From NCBI GenBank assembly GCA_004322465.1, contig SCVO01000077.1, forward strand, positions 1-54,883: a stretch of DNA of 54,883 nt, written 5' to 3'. The position numbers were made by a program, and so were the translations under genes. Positions 1 to 9,676 of the stretch are shown here, piece by piece. The DNA is from Candidatus Nitrosotenuis sp. Its GTDB lineage: Archaea; Thermoproteota; Nitrososphaeria; Nitrososphaerales; Nitrosopumilaceae. The notes under the pieces are model-generated. The model was not told the DNA's origin and made no database searches. It saw only the letters and a program-made list of their open reading frames with translations. Each line of letters begins with the position of its first letter. The first letter of the stretch is position 1.

Positions 1-68
1 CCAAAGTTCCTAATCAGGTTCTTGTCTTTGATGATCTTTAGGATCTGCTCTGTTGCCTTGTACTTCAT
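1..68 (-). CDS. Partial CDS, N-terminus only (MKYKATEQILKIIKDKNLIRNFG...), runs off the window
   Basis: ATG on minus strand at 68-66, open to window edge. Confidence 0.45.
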   Translation of the reverse strand, partial: MKYKATEQILKIIKDKNLIRNF

Positions 69-135
69 ATTTGAATGAAATCTTTCTAGAACACATATTA
101 AATCTTCTGCAAAACAGGCGCGATTTTTGTAAAAA

Positions 136-1035
136 TTAGTAAATCATAGACGAGCTAACATTTCTAATTTTCTTTTCCGTGATAAAATAACAGTCTGCAA
201 GACGTTTTCTTTTTGCGCCGTTCAACGCTACAAACTGCGATACAAATGTGTAAAAGACAACCTGGGAAATTTTGTCGCTGGATTCGATTGACGCGTTATG
301 CACGTGCAGTCCGAGTTTTTTCAGTCGCACGGTAAGCCGTTTGTTGTATTGATCATTGCGCTCAAATATTATGACGGTATCGCCTCGTTTTGCGGAAAAC
401 AGACCCATGTGCGAGAATTGTTCCATCCGCTCATAGCGCGCATCCAAACCCAAAACTTCGTGCAGCTTGGCGGCGGCATACATGGCAATAGGATAGGTGT
501 GCTGGTTCCCAAGAAAGTAGACCTTATTTTTCAGCGAGATTTTTCTTGCCTGGGCCTGTGCTGACAAGAACAGTTTTTTGGCATTCCTAATTCTGAAACG
601 ATAAACCAGAGATATGCACGTAAGCATGCTAGCAAGAAAACTAATGCTTCCAGACGTCAGTGTTTTAGAATCATTGTAGTTTAGTCTGATAATTTCTTTG
701 CACATTTTTGCAAGCTTGCTGGCATCGTTTTTTGTAATCGCGGTTGATTTTTTTGCCATCTTTGCCGCCCGGATGTTAGATACGGTGTTTCCAGATATAG
801 AAACAAAATAGACATGTTTGTTTTTTGAAATATTCCTGTTTTTTGTCAAATCGAGTGGATCTACTGCCTTTGCATCATAGTCAGAAAAGCACTCCGCCAT
901 CATAGAAGATGCCAGAGAGTCACCGCTTCCACAGAACAGTGCGTTTTTTGGATTGATTGGCTTTTGCGGTTTGAAGTCATGCATAAATTCCAGCTGCAAT
1001 GCAATGTCACGTTCTAGTGCCAGAATTGTTTGCAT
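136..1035 (-). CDS. SIS-domain (sugar isomerase-like) protein
   Basis: 299 aa; FCGSGDSLASSMMAE and VYFVSISGNTVSNIRAAK resemble SIS phosphosugar-binding motifs. Confidence 0.7.
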   Translation of the reverse strand: MQTILALERDIALQLEFMHDFKPQKPINPKNALFCGSGDSLASSMMAECFSDYDAKAVDPLDLTKNRNISKNKHVYFVSISGNTVSNIRAAKMAKKSTAITKNDASKLAKMCKEIIRLNYNDSKTLTSGSISFLASMLTCISLVYRFRIRNAKKLFLSAQAQARKISLKNKVYFLGNQHTYPIAMYAAAKLHEVLGLDARYERMEQFSHMGLFSAKRGDTVIIFERNDQYNKRLTVRLKKLGLHVHNASIESSDKISQVVFYTFVSQFVALNGAKRKRLADCYFITEKKIRNVSSSMIY

Positions 1036-1092
1036 GCTTGTTTCTATTATGGGAGGCTTTTATTTTTCATGGTGCAAACTTGAAAGTTTTGT

Positions 1093-1968
1093 TTGGGCGA
1101 ATCAAACATGCTACACTATATGATTTTGAGCAAATTTCCAGTTGTATTGTTAAGCCAGCAAAAAAGACACAGCTATTTGGTAACTGCAGAAGATGTCATC
1201 CGATCTCCCATTTCCATTAACGAAGATTCGACAGTATATGACGGAATTGAGAAAATAATCGACAACAGAATATCAGGACTTGTAGTCGACGCAAAAGACG
1301 ACCAAAAAGGAATCTTGTCCGCAAGGGACGTCGGAAGGGCTCTGATTTCAAAAAATCAAAACACCAGAAAGACTCCAATATCAAGCGCGATGCGCGAACT
1401 AGTTCTAGTTGATCAGTATGCCCCGATTCCAAACTGCGCTGACGTGATGCTTGCAAAAAAGACAAACATGATTGGAATAAGGGGCAAGGGAGGAATCAGG
1501 GGAATCATGACAAAGCACGATCTTGTCAGGTACTACCACGAGAATGTCAAGGACGAAACAAAAATCCAGAACATGATGACATATGGCAGTTTTTTTGTGC
1601 GGGATGATTCAAGCCTGCATGACGGACTGACAAAGATGCTAACAAATCAGGTGTCCCGCCTGCTGATTAAAAACTCACAAGACGAGCCAGTAGGAATTGT
1701 CACGTTTGGAAATTTTTTGGGCAAAGTGTTCAGGCACGAGCGAGATTCGCAGAGTGTTTTTTCTGAAGACTATGGCAAGGCATGCAAGATAACAGACGTG
1801 ATGACGAAACAAATAATCACAGTTACAGCCCAGACGAGCATCTCAAGGATTGCAAAAATATTGCTCGAGTACAGAATTCACGGTGTCGCAATAACAGACC
1901 GTCGCAAGATAATTGGGTTTGTCACAGAAAAAGACATAATCCGAGAATTGGCAAGAAAGGAAATTTAG
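1093..1968 (+). CDS. Multi-CBS-domain protein
   Basis: 291 aa; repeated CBS-like motifs (ISGLVVDAKDDQKGILSARDV, IHGVAITDRRKIIGFVTEKDIIREL). Confidence 0.8.
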   Translation: MGESNMLHYMILSKFPVVLLSQQKRHSYLVTAEDVIRSPISINEDSTVYDGIEKIIDNRISGLVVDAKDDQKGILSARDVGRALISKNQNTRKTPISSAMRELVLVDQYAPIPNCADVMLAKKTNMIGIRGKGGIRGIMTKHDLVRYYHENVKDETKIQNMMTYGSFFVRDDSSLHDGLTKMLTNQVSRLLIKNSQDEPVGIVTFGNFLGKVFRHERDSQSVFSEDYGKACKITDVMTKQIITVTAQTSISRIAKILLEYRIHGVAITDRRKIIGFVTEKDIIRELARKEI

Positions 1969-2004
1969 AATACGTTATTTAGAGCCAAATTTTAGACAGC
2001 AAAC

Positions 2005-2832
2005 ATGGAAATTTCCGTCGGGCACACGCCAGATTCAGATGACGCATTCATGTTTTATGGGATGCTCACAGGCAAGATCCCATCGGAGTTTACGATAAAG
2101 CACGTGATTGGCGACATTGAGGAGCTAAACAAGAGGGCGCAAAACCATGAGCTCGATGTGACTGCGGTGTCAATTCATGCATGTGCATATATTCCAGACT
2201 ATACAATTTTGCGCAGCGGCGGAAGTTTTGGAATTGGGTACGGCCCAATTGTAATTGCAAAACAAAGCATCTCCCAAGACCAGCTTAAAAATCTAAAAAT
2301 CGCAATTCCAGGAAAAATGACGTCGGCGTTTTTGCTGCTCCAGTTAATGATTGGGAAATTTGATTATGTAGAAATGAAGTTCAGCGACATCCCAGACGCA
2401 GTGAACAGCGGAAAGGTGGATGCGGGCCTTGTAATCCACGAGACTCAGCTGTCATACAAGCACGAAGGGCTGACAAAAATTCTAGATGTTGGGGAATGGT
2501 GGCACAAGACGACAAACGGCCTCCCAGTGCCGCTTGGGACCAACGTCATGAGCAACAAATTTGACCAAAAAACAATACAAAAATTTGACAAATACCTTCA
2601 CGATTCAATAAAATACGGACTTGACCACTTGGACGAGGCACTTGATTATTCCATGCAATACAGCAGAGGCAAGCCAGCCGACCTGATCAAGAAATTTGTA
2701 TCAATGTACGTAAACGAAGTCACAGTCGACATGGGAAAGCCAGGCGAGGAATCAATCAAGAGATTTTTTGCAATGGCGTCTGAGAAAAACCTCGTGCCAA
2801 AATTTGAGCTGAAAATCAGCCCGCCAATCTAA
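2005..2832 (+). CDS. mqnD: MqnA/MqnD-family periplasmic-binding-like protein, probable 1,4-dihydroxy-6-naphthoate synthase (futalosine menaquinone pathway)
   Basis: 275 aa; N-terminal GHTPDSDDAFMFYGMLTGKI typical of MqnD-like family; near MqnE-like gene. Confidence 0.65.
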   Translation: MEISVGHTPDSDDAFMFYGMLTGKIPSEFTIKHVIGDIEELNKRAQNHELDVTAVSIHACAYIPDYTILRSGGSFGIGYGPIVIAKQSISQDQLKNLKIAIPGKMTSAFLLLQLMIGKFDYVEMKFSDIPDAVNSGKVDAGLVIHETQLSYKHEGLTKILDVGEWWHKTTNGLPVPLGTNVMSNKFDQKTIQKFDKYLHDSIKYGLDHLDEALDYSMQYSRGKPADLIKKFVSMYVNEVTVDMGKPGEESIKRFFAMASEKNLVPKFELKISPPI

Positions 2833-2882
2833 GTCCCAAAATCAAGAGATGTGTATAATAATAATAAAACCCATTTAGAGTT

Positions 2883-3179
2883 GTGGTCCTAGTAGACAAA
2901 AAGATACTGGCCGGAGGAGTGCTGATGGTATCAGTCGGGCTAGCCCTTTTGCTTAATCTCAATTCCTCAACTCCGATAGGACAGGCTGACATGACGCAGG
3001 CCCAGATAGACGACCTTCTGGCAAAACAGCAGGAAAACAAGAACTATTCTAATCTAGCTGGAATGGTGGCGGGTGTGGGGTTTTTGCTGGTTCTGATTAG
3101 TTTTGGTGCAAGAAGAAAAAGAGGCGGCGCAAAACCAGTAGAAAAAGATCAAAAGCCTAAAGACTTTAATGAAATTTAA
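2883..3179 (+). CDS. Small membrane protein, two predicted TM segments
   Basis: GTG start; hydrophobic stretches GGVLMVSVGLALLLNL and GMVAGVGFLLVLISFGA. Confidence 0.6.
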   Translation: MVLVDKKILAGGVLMVSVGLALLLNLNSSTPIGQADMTQAQIDDLLAKQQENKNYSNLAGMVAGVGFLLVLISFGARRKRGGAKPVEKDQKPKDFNEI

Positions 3180-3193
3180 TTCCCAAAAGTTTA

Positions 3194-3508
3194 ATGATTC
3201 ATGCCGAAATCAGCGTCTACCCAATCGGGACTGACACTACAAGTATGAGCATCTACGTCGCGCGTGCAATCGAGGCAATAAGTGGTTTTGAGGGAATCAA
3301 GTACCAGTTGACTCCGATGGGAACAGTTCTGGAATCAGACAAAATCGAAAAAATATTCGAGGCTGCAAAAATAATTACAGAGACGGTTCACAGAATGGGA
3401 GTAAAGCGAGTCGAGGTAATTCTCAAGATAGACTCTAGATCAGACAAGGCTCAGACGATACAGTCAAAGGTAGAATCAGTCACAAAACACTTGTCAAAAT
3501 GTTCTTAG
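3194..3508 (+). CDS. MTH1187-family thiamine-binding-like protein
   Basis: 104 aa; AEISVYPIGTDTTSMSIYVARAIEAI...YQLTPMGTVLES. Confidence 0.75.
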   Translation: MIHAEISVYPIGTDTTSMSIYVARAIEAISGFEGIKYQLTPMGTVLESDKIEKIFEAAKIITETVHRMGVKRVEVILKIDSRSDKAQTIQSKVESVTKHLSKCS

Positions 3509-4591
3509 CGTCTTAAAGAACGTGTTTCGCTGTATTGGCTCCCGTCCAATTTCCTTTACCATGGTTGCCAGCTCCACCACTGAGGAGGCAGTCGGCTTTC
3601 CTGCTGCGCGGTATATTTCCTCAGAAAACGCAGTCCCCACGAGGTCGCTTCCGCCATTAGACAGTGCGACCTGTGCAAGTTTTTTCCCAAATGCGACCCA
3701 GTAAACTGAAATGTTATTCAGCACGCCTGCAAGCATGAGTCGCGATACGGCGATAATTTTCAGATCATATATGGACGAGCATTCGTGTTTTACAAGATCG
3801 TTTTGTTCCAGTTCGGTATTGTCAAGGCTAAACTTTAGCGGAATAAAGGTGATGAATCCGCCAGTTCTTTTTTGCAGCTCACGGATTTTTATGAGATGGT
3901 CAATTATGTGGTGCGGCTTTTCAATGTGGCCGTAAAGCATCGTCGCGTTGCTCCTAATCCCCAGGTTGTGCGCCTGCTCTATGGTGTCAAGCCATTCCTG
4001 CCCAGAGCATTTGCCTCGCACTATTTGGCCACGTATTTCAGGGTGGAACAGTTCTGCGCCACCCCCAGGCATCGAGTCCAGGCCTGCCGCCTTTAGTCGC
4101 GACAGTATCTCCTTGACAGAGTTTTTTGTTAGTTTTGATAGAAAGAATATTTCGGCAGCAGTGAATGCCTTGACTGTAAGTTCTGGGTGGTGTTTTTTTA
4201 TTATCTTCATCATGTTTTCGTAATAGTCCAGTGTCAGTGTAGGATGAAAACCGCCTACGATGTGAACCTCTGTTGCGCCCATTTGTTTTGCAAGCCCCAC
4301 CCTTTGCTCAATTTGCTCAGGACTCAGAGTATACGCATCGGATTCATCCCCCTTTCTGTAAAACGCGCACATCTGGCAGCTTGCGGCGCACAAATTCGTG
4401 TAGTTCATGTAGTATGATGCGGCAAACGTCACCTTGTCTCCAACCAGTTCTTTTCTCACAAGATCCGCAGTTGCCCCAACAGTGAAGAGATTATCGTTTT
4501 CCATTAGCTCCAAACCGTCATTGTGTGACAGTTCCTCCCCAGAGAAAACTCGTTCTAGCGCTTTTGATTCACTGATTAAATCGCGTAACAA
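3494..4591 (-). CDS. mqnE: Radical SAM protein, CofH/MqnC/MqnE family, probable aminofutalosine synthase
   Basis: 365 aa; CAASCQMCAFYR radical SAM CxxxCxxC; HIVGGFHPTLTLDYY; PGGGAELF. Confidence 0.75.
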   Translation of the reverse strand: MLRDLISESKALERVFSGEELSHNDGLELMENDNLFTVGATADLVRKELVGDKVTFAASYYMNYTNLCAASCQMCAFYRKGDESDAYTLSPEQIEQRVGLAKQMGATEVHIVGGFHPTLTLDYYENMMKIIKKHHPELTVKAFTAAEIFFLSKLTKNSVKEILSRLKAAGLDSMPGGGAELFHPEIRGQIVRGKCSGQEWLDTIEQAHNLGIRSNATMLYGHIEKPHHIIDHLIKIRELQKRTGGFITFIPLKFSLDNTELEQNDLVKHECSSIYDLKIIAVSRLMLAGVLNNISVYWVAFGKKLAQVALSNGGSDLVGTAFSEEIYRAAGKPTASSVVELATMVKEIGREPIQRNTFFKTLRTF

Positions 4592-4638
4592 CGGCTTGTT
4601 TGAGTCAGGATGAATATAAAATAAACTGACTGTGCTGC

Positions 4639-5367
4639 TCAGTTATCGGATGTTTTGTTTGTAGACGACTTTGGCTTTATCTTCTCAAGCAGAGCTTGTT
4701 TTGCTTTTTCTACCTTCTTTTCATATGCAGTCTTTATGTGCGCCTTTGCCGCATCTTCCAGCGCTTGTCTTTTCTCTTTGACTGCCTTTGCGGCCGCTTG
4801 TTGTTTCTTTACTAGTTCATTGTGCATTGTTTGCTGGTCAAGGAGAGTTTTTTCTTTTGTAGCTTTTTGAGTTAGGCTCAGTTCCGCCTTTTGCTTTTCA
4901 ATCTGAGCCTTTGTATCCACTTGCTTTTGTGCATCAAGCATCTGCTGTCTTTTCTGCGTCATGTTATTGATTTGCTGCTGTGCTCTTTCTTTTATCGCAT
5001 TAATTTCATCTAGCTTTTCCTGCTGTTTTGCCAACATTACTTTTTTTGCAGCCTCGTTTTGTTCCTGCAGCGCCTTTCTCTTCGCATCCAGTTCTTCTTG
5101 CTGCAGTTTTTTCTTGTCAATCACCTCTTTTCTTTTCATCGCGTCTGCACTTTGGAGTGCTTTTTGCTTCGCTTCGGCGATTTTTGCTTTCTCTGCCTGG
5201 ATTGCATCAAACTCGCGTATTCGCTCAGAGGCCGTTTGTTTTGTCGGCTTTACGCCGCTCTTTACTTTAGAATCAGTAGAGTTTGCAGAGTCCGCCATCG
5301 ACAGATGTGGAATTACAATCAGAGATACAAGCAGCATGATTGAAACCATAATTCCAGTTTTTTGCAT
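4639..5367 (-). CDS. Secreted Lys/Ala/Gln/Glu-rich coiled-coil protein
   Basis: 242 aa; signal peptide MQKTGIMVSIMLLVSLIVIPHLSMA then continuous charged helix. Confidence 0.65.
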   Translation of the reverse strand: MQKTGIMVSIMLLVSLIVIPHLSMADSANSTDSKVKSGVKPTKQTASERIREFDAIQAEKAKIAEAKQKALQSADAMKRKEVIDKKKLQQEELDAKRKALQEQNEAAKKVMLAKQQEKLDEINAIKERAQQQINNMTQKRQQMLDAQKQVDTKAQIEKQKAELSLTQKATKEKTLLDQQTMHNELVKKQQAAAKAVKEKRQALEDAAKAHIKTAYEKKVEKAKQALLEKIKPKSSTNKTSDN

Positions 5368-5453
5368 AGTCAGGACATGTTGCTTTTACTATAAATTGGT
5401 AACTACGCAATAATTCAGAATTTTAATCATAAAATAAAAAATGCTAGTTTTGG

Positions 5454-6053
5454 TTACGAGTTTTCGGTGCTGTTAGACGTAGCTGGTTTGCTTGGAGCTT
5501 TTGCTTCGGCTTTGGCTTTCATTGCAGCCATCTTTTCGTCCAGCATTGCTCGCTTTTCCGCCATTTTCTTGTCAAGCGACTCAGCCTTTTTTGCCATCTT
5601 GTCTTCGAATTGTGCTCTCATCTTTGCCATTTTTTCTTCAAACGCTGCTTTTCTGTCTGCTGCAGACTGCTGCGCAAGTGCTTTCCTTTCAGTTATTTTG
5701 TCTTCTGCTTTTGTTTTCATTTCAGTCATTTTTTGTTCTGCTTGCGCTTGCTTTTCTGCCATCTTGCCTTCTTTTGCAGACTTTAGTTCTTGCATCTTTT
5801 GTGCCCTGTACGCAACGATGTCATCAAGAGTTTGTTGTTTTTTTAGCGCTTTTTCCTTTAGCTCTTTTACTTTTGCATCCACTCTAGACTGGATTGTTTG
5901 TTTCTTTTCTTCCATCTTTTGCATCATTTGGTCTGTTTTTGTAGTGTCTGAAGATGTAGCGTTTGAGTTTGTTTCCGCAAATGAAAGTCCAATTGGTCCA
6001 ACCATTACTGCTGCTAAGAGCAGCAGTGACATTAGAAATCCCAATTTTTGCAT
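5454..6053 (-). CDS. Secreted Met/Lys/Ala/Glu-rich coiled-coil protein (paralogue of neighbour)
   Basis: 199 aa; signal peptide MQKLGFLMSLLLLAAVMVGPIGLSFA; repeated EKMAKM/DKKMAEK heptads. Confidence 0.65.
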   Translation of the reverse strand: MQKLGFLMSLLLLAAVMVGPIGLSFAETNSNATSSDTTKTDQMMQKMEEKKQTIQSRVDAKVKELKEKALKKQQTLDDIVAYRAQKMQELKSAKEGKMAEKQAQAEQKMTEMKTKAEDKITERKALAQQSAADRKAAFEEKMAKMRAQFEDKMAKKAESLDKKMAEKRAMLDEKMAAMKAKAEAKAPSKPATSNSTENS

Positions 6054-6160
6054 ACAGATGTGCGCCTTTAGACGATATTTAACATTATGGAACTTTGATA
6101 CGCAAAAAACCAGCCTGCCAAGAATTGGCGTGAAAGATTAAAGTATGTTTTAAGACAAAC

Positions 6161-6334
6161 ATGCTCATGGTGCTTCCAATTGTCGACGAGTACAAACCAA
6201 AGTGCTATCTTTGCAACAATCCCTTTGACACCATAGAAAAACTGCGAGAGCACCAGGAAGCGGAACACAAGGAATTTGTTGAGCACCACGAATCAAGACG
6301 AGAGCCAGCCCCTGGCGACGTAACAGTGTTTTAG
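6161..6334 (+). CDS. 57-aa single C2H2 zinc-finger protein
   Basis: Hand translation MLMVLPIVDEYKPKCYLCNNPFDTIEKLREHQEAEHKEFVEHHESRREPAPGDVTVF; C-x2-C-x12-H-x4-H. Confidence 0.65.
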   Translation: MLMVLPIVDEYKPKCYLCNNPFDTIEKLREHQEAEHKEFVEHHESRREPAPGDVTVF

Positions 6335-6344
6335 CGGATTTGGA

Positions 6345-6938
6345 ATGTCGTCTGAAAAAACACTACAAGATGCAAATATCCTGTTTTTGAAAAAAAGATT
6401 TCAAGACGCCGTAGCACTGTATGACAGAGTGCTGAGGACAGATCCAAAAAACATTGTTGCCCTAAACAACAAGGGGTACGCACTAGGCAAGATGAAGGAT
6501 CATGAAAATGCAATACGGTGTTACGATTTGGTATTGCAGATCATCCCAGACGACAAGACTGCGCTAACAAACAAGATCTCATCTCTGAGAAAGACAAAAA
6601 GGTACGAGGAGGCAGAAGGCTACTGCAACAAAATTTTAGATGCAACACCAAATGACCTCATCACACTATACCACAAGGAGCGGATTCTGTTTTCTTTGGG
6701 GAGTTATGCTGACGCCGTATCCTGCTGTGATGCGATTTTAGCAAGCCGTCCAGAAAACGGCGAAGTGTTGTTTGACAAGGCGGCAAGCCTTGCAATGCTA
6801 AACAGTGTCAACGAATCACTAAATGCACTATCCAAGGCGTCAGGTGTCTCCCAGAAATTCAGAGCAAAGGCAAGAGGTCACAAGGCATTTGCAAAACTAA
6901 ATGACGACGCTAGGTTTTTGAAACTAGTGTCCGGCTAG
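6345..6938 (+). CDS. TPR-repeat protein
   Basis: 197 aa; tandem TPR motifs (ALYDRVLRTDPKNIVALNNKGYALGKM). Confidence 0.85.
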   Translation: MSSEKTLQDANILFLKKRFQDAVALYDRVLRTDPKNIVALNNKGYALGKMKDHENAIRCYDLVLQIIPDDKTALTNKISSLRKTKRYEEAEGYCNKILDATPNDLITLYHKERILFSLGSYADAVSCCDAILASRPENGEVLFDKAASLAMLNSVNESLNALSKASGVSQKFRAKARGHKAFAKLNDDARFLKLVSG

Positions 6939-7414
6939 GCAGACTTTGACTTTTTTAACAAGTTTTGAGCTATCTGCTTGTTTATGAGGGCGACATCGTA
7001 ATCCTTGTCTATTCGCAATGCCTTTTTGAAATACTTGAGGGCCTCTTCGACTGATCCCAATTCCCCAAGTGACAATCCCTTGTATGCAAGTGCCATCGTG
7101 CATTTTTTATCAAGCAGTATGGCATCATCATAAGAAAGGATCGCCTTTTTGAACTCACCCAGCCCATGCAGTACTGAGCCACGATTGACAAGTGCCGTGA
7201 TGTTTTTCGGATCAATTTTGAGCGCGTTGTCAAAACAGGTCAACGCCTGCTTTAGCTTGTCAAGGTTCTGCAATGCCACGCCCTTGTCGATTAGCGCATT
7301 GACATTGTTTGGGTCGATTTTGAGTATGCGGTCGTACAGTTTTATCGCCTTTTCAAGATCACCGTCTTCGCACAAATCAAATGCCTGACTCAAAATCTTT
7401 TCAATGTTATTCAA
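6935..7414 (-). CDS. TPR-repeat protein
   Basis: 159 aa; KAIKLYDRILKIDPNNVNALIDKGVALQNL repeats. Confidence 0.85.
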   Translation of the reverse strand: MNNIEKILSQAFDLCEDGDLEKAIKLYDRILKIDPNNVNALIDKGVALQNLDKLKQALTCFDNALKIDPKNITALVNRGSVLHGLGEFKKAILSYDDAILLDKKCTMALAYKGLSLGELGSVEEALKYFKKALRIDKDYDVALINKQIAQNLLKKSKSA

Positions 7415-7496
7415 TTCGTCATTTACAAAAGTGTTTGATTGAGATAATAATTATTCCGTTGTCAACAGCAAAGACGGTGCGCGCTTAATATGGAAT

Positions 7497-7724
7497 TTAT
7501 GAGGAGTATTTGTCTGCAGGATCCATTTCGAGCGATTTGTTAAAACACTCCAGCGCCTCGTCGTATCGCCCAAGGCTTCGCAGTGCGGCGCCTTTTTGAT
7601 TCCAGATATCAGGATCGTTTTGGTTTAGCAGCAGGGCTTGCTCAAAATAAGCCAGCGCATCTTCAAAGTTCCCGTCAACGAGGAGGCTTTTGCCTTTCTT
7701 TACCAAGTCAGATATTTCAGGCAT
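7497..7724 (-). CDS. Small TPR-repeat protein
   Basis: 75 aa; DALAYFEQALLLNQNDPDIWNQKGAALRSLGRYDEALECFNKSLEMDP. Confidence 0.8.
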   Translation of the reverse strand: MPEISDLVKKGKSLLVDGNFEDALAYFEQALLLNQNDPDIWNQKGAALRSLGRYDEALECFNKSLEMDPADKYSS

Positions 7725-7827
7725 GCAATACTGTTGGTCGCTCTTCCTATACTAGGTTTACGCGGAACCAGTGTATGTTTGAATAGAACAGACTAGGGTT
7801 AAAACGCCAAACAGTAAAACCATAGAC

Positions 7828-8229
7828 ATGAGCTTGAACATACTAATTGCTGAGGACAACCAGTTCACGGCAACCCAGTATGACAGAATTTTGCGAAAAT
7901 ACGGCCATCACGTTGTCATAACAAGAGACGGCACCGAATGCCTAGAAAAATACCACAGGGAGCTCAAAAGGACGGAATTTGACTCGCTTGACGAGACGCC
8001 ATTCGATGTTGTGGTGCTTGACCAATCAATGCCAAAAAAATCAGGCTCAGAGGTAGCAGAGGAGATTCTTGAAGTCAGCCCAAAGCAGAAGATCATATTT
8101 GCGTCCGCTTATGCGCTGACAGGAAACAGCGACACAGCCCAGCTCAAGAAAAAGGTAGACTTTTTGCAAAAACCGTTCTCGCTTAGGGCATTTGTGCAAA
8201 AGATAGAAGGCGAACAGCCTACCGAGTAA
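7828..8229 (+). CDS. Response regulator receiver-domain protein (single domain)
   Basis: 133 aa; AEDN, VVVLDQSMP, FLQKPF receiver motifs. Confidence 0.85.
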   Translation: MSLNILIAEDNQFTATQYDRILRKYGHHVVITRDGTECLEKYHRELKRTEFDSLDETPFDVVVLDQSMPKKSGSEVAEEILEVSPKQKIIFASAYALTGNSDTAQLKKKVDFLQKPFSLRAFVQKIEGEQPTE

Positions 8230-8455
8230 ACTTTTCGCACATGCATGACTCCACGAGACACGAGTCATGGTTTCTGATATGATCATTTAGCAAATGCTTG
8301 CAGCCGGTGTTTTTGCAAATCCTCTTGTTTCGTTCTTTTTGGATAATTTTTTGCGCGATGGCGTTAGCCTCTTCCTTTGAGTAGTGTTTTTTGGCAACAT
8401 AGTATCGCAGTATTCTGCCATAAAGGCGGTCAACGTCGAAATATTTTTCAATCAT
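8219..8455 (-). CDS. Conserved small protein with Cys/His-rich C-terminus
   Basis: 78 aa; CKNTGCKHLLNDHIRNHDSCLVESCMCEKF possible metal site. Confidence 0.6.
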   Translation of the reverse strand: MIEKYFDVDRLYGRILRYYVAKKHYSKEEANAIAQKIIQKERNKRICKNTGCKHLLNDHIRNHDSCLVESCMCEKFTR

Positions 8456-8521
8456 ATGGCATCACATCACAGTACGCCTTCGACGAATTTAATCTAGATT
8501 GGGTACAAAACAAAAAAACAT

Positions 8522-9013
8522 TTGAAAAAATACGACAGGTTTAATATTTGTAAAGTGCTATCTGGAGTCATATTGCTAGACAAGACAGACATAAAAATTC
8601 TAAAAAACCTGCTAGTCGACGCGAGATTGTCATCAAGGCAGATGGCATTAAAGTTGGGCATGTCAACAGTTACAATATTGACCAGAATCAAAAAGATGGA
8701 AAAAGAAAAGATAGTCAAAGGATACACCGCAATAATTGACCATGAAAAGCTCGGCTATGACCTGACTGCAATAATTGAGATATTTACAAAGAAGGGCAAG
8801 ATGGTCGAAATCGAAAACGAGCTATCGAGCCTTGAAAACGTATGTGCCGTATACGACGTTACTGGGGAATCAGATACGGTAGTTGTAGCCAAGTTCAAAA
8901 ACAGAGACGAGTTGAGCAGGTTTGTCAAGACGATATCCTCAAAGCCAAACGTGGACAAGACAGTCACAAACATAGTTTTAAGCACCGTAAAAGAGGATTT
9001 CAGGCTAGTTTAG
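8522..9013 (+). CDS. Lrp/AsnC-family transcriptional regulator (true start may be a downstream TTG at LLDKTDIKIL)
   Basis: LDKTDIKILKNLLVDARLSSRQMALKLGMSTVTILTRIKKMEKEKIVKGYTAIID. Confidence 0.85.
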   Translation: MKKYDRFNICKVLSGVILLDKTDIKILKNLLVDARLSSRQMALKLGMSTVTILTRIKKMEKEKIVKGYTAIIDHEKLGYDLTAIIEIFTKKGKMVEIENELSSLENVCAVYDVTGESDTVVVAKFKNRDELSRFVKTISSKPNVDKTVTNIVLSTVKEDFRLV

Positions 9014-9055
9014 AATACGGAATATTAATAAAATTTTAAGAATCATTCAGCTTAA

Positions 9056-9676
9056 ATGAGATTTCTCGCCCTATCCATACTGGCATCGTTTTTGGTATTG
9101 CAGGCATACTGCATTTCAGAATCTTCCTTTGTGTCGTTTTCGGCAAGTGCCCAACAGCAGGACAGTCCCCAAACAACCCGCGGCTCTGAGGAAATTTCTG
9201 AGTACTATAGCGTAAAGGATGTACGGCTGGCACTGGTCATAATGGCAGTTGCAGTAGTTGGTCTGTTTTTGTATCTTGCACGCGACATAATTCTTAGGAG
9301 AAAAACAGGTTACGAGGAAAAAGATTTGGACTCCAAACGAAATAGAGATTATGAAAAGTACCACTCCCCCTGGAACGAGGACGAGGACGACTTTATCCAT
9401 TCTTCAAAAAAGAGCAAAGACGCCGAGGAGTTCAGAAAGCAAGTACAAGAATCAAAGCTTCCAAACTATTACGACATGTTGGGAGTCCCAAATGACGCAG
9501 ACCAAAAACAAATCAAGTCGAGATTCAGGCAGCTTGTAAAGGAACTGCACCCGGACAAGTCAAGAGACGAAAAGACCGCGGAAAGGCTTGCAGAGATAAG
9601 CAAGGCGTACAAGATCCTATCAGACGCAGAAAAAAGAAAGACATACGACGCATACTACAAGGCGTCAATCGAATAA
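9056..9676 (+). CDS. Membrane-anchored J-domain protein
   Basis: 206 aa; N-terminal signal/TM, TM ALVIMAVAVVGLFLYLARDI, C-terminal J domain with HPD (ELHPDKSRDEKTAERLAEISKAYKILSD). Confidence 0.85.
   Translation: MRFLALSILASFLVLQAYCISESSFVSFSASAQQQDSPQTTRGSEEISEYYSVKDVRLALVIMAVAVVGLFLYLARDIILRRKTGYEEKDLDSKRNRDYEKYHSPWNEDEDDFIHSSKKSKDAEEFRKQVQESKLPNYYDMLGVPNDADQKQIKSRFRQLVKELHPDKSRDEKTAERLAEISKAYKILSDAEKRKTYDAYYKASIE

Noticed and set aside
4655-5413. Several long plus-strand ORFs rich in Phe/Ser/Cys/Leu opposite 4639-6053
   Set aside because: They are antisense shadows of Lys/Ala/Glu coiled-coil genes; composition is explained by the reverse complement of AAG/GCA/GAA codons.
9171-9190. Possible tRNA-like GC-rich segment
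   Set aside because: Lies inside the J-domain gene and does not fold into a cloverleaf.
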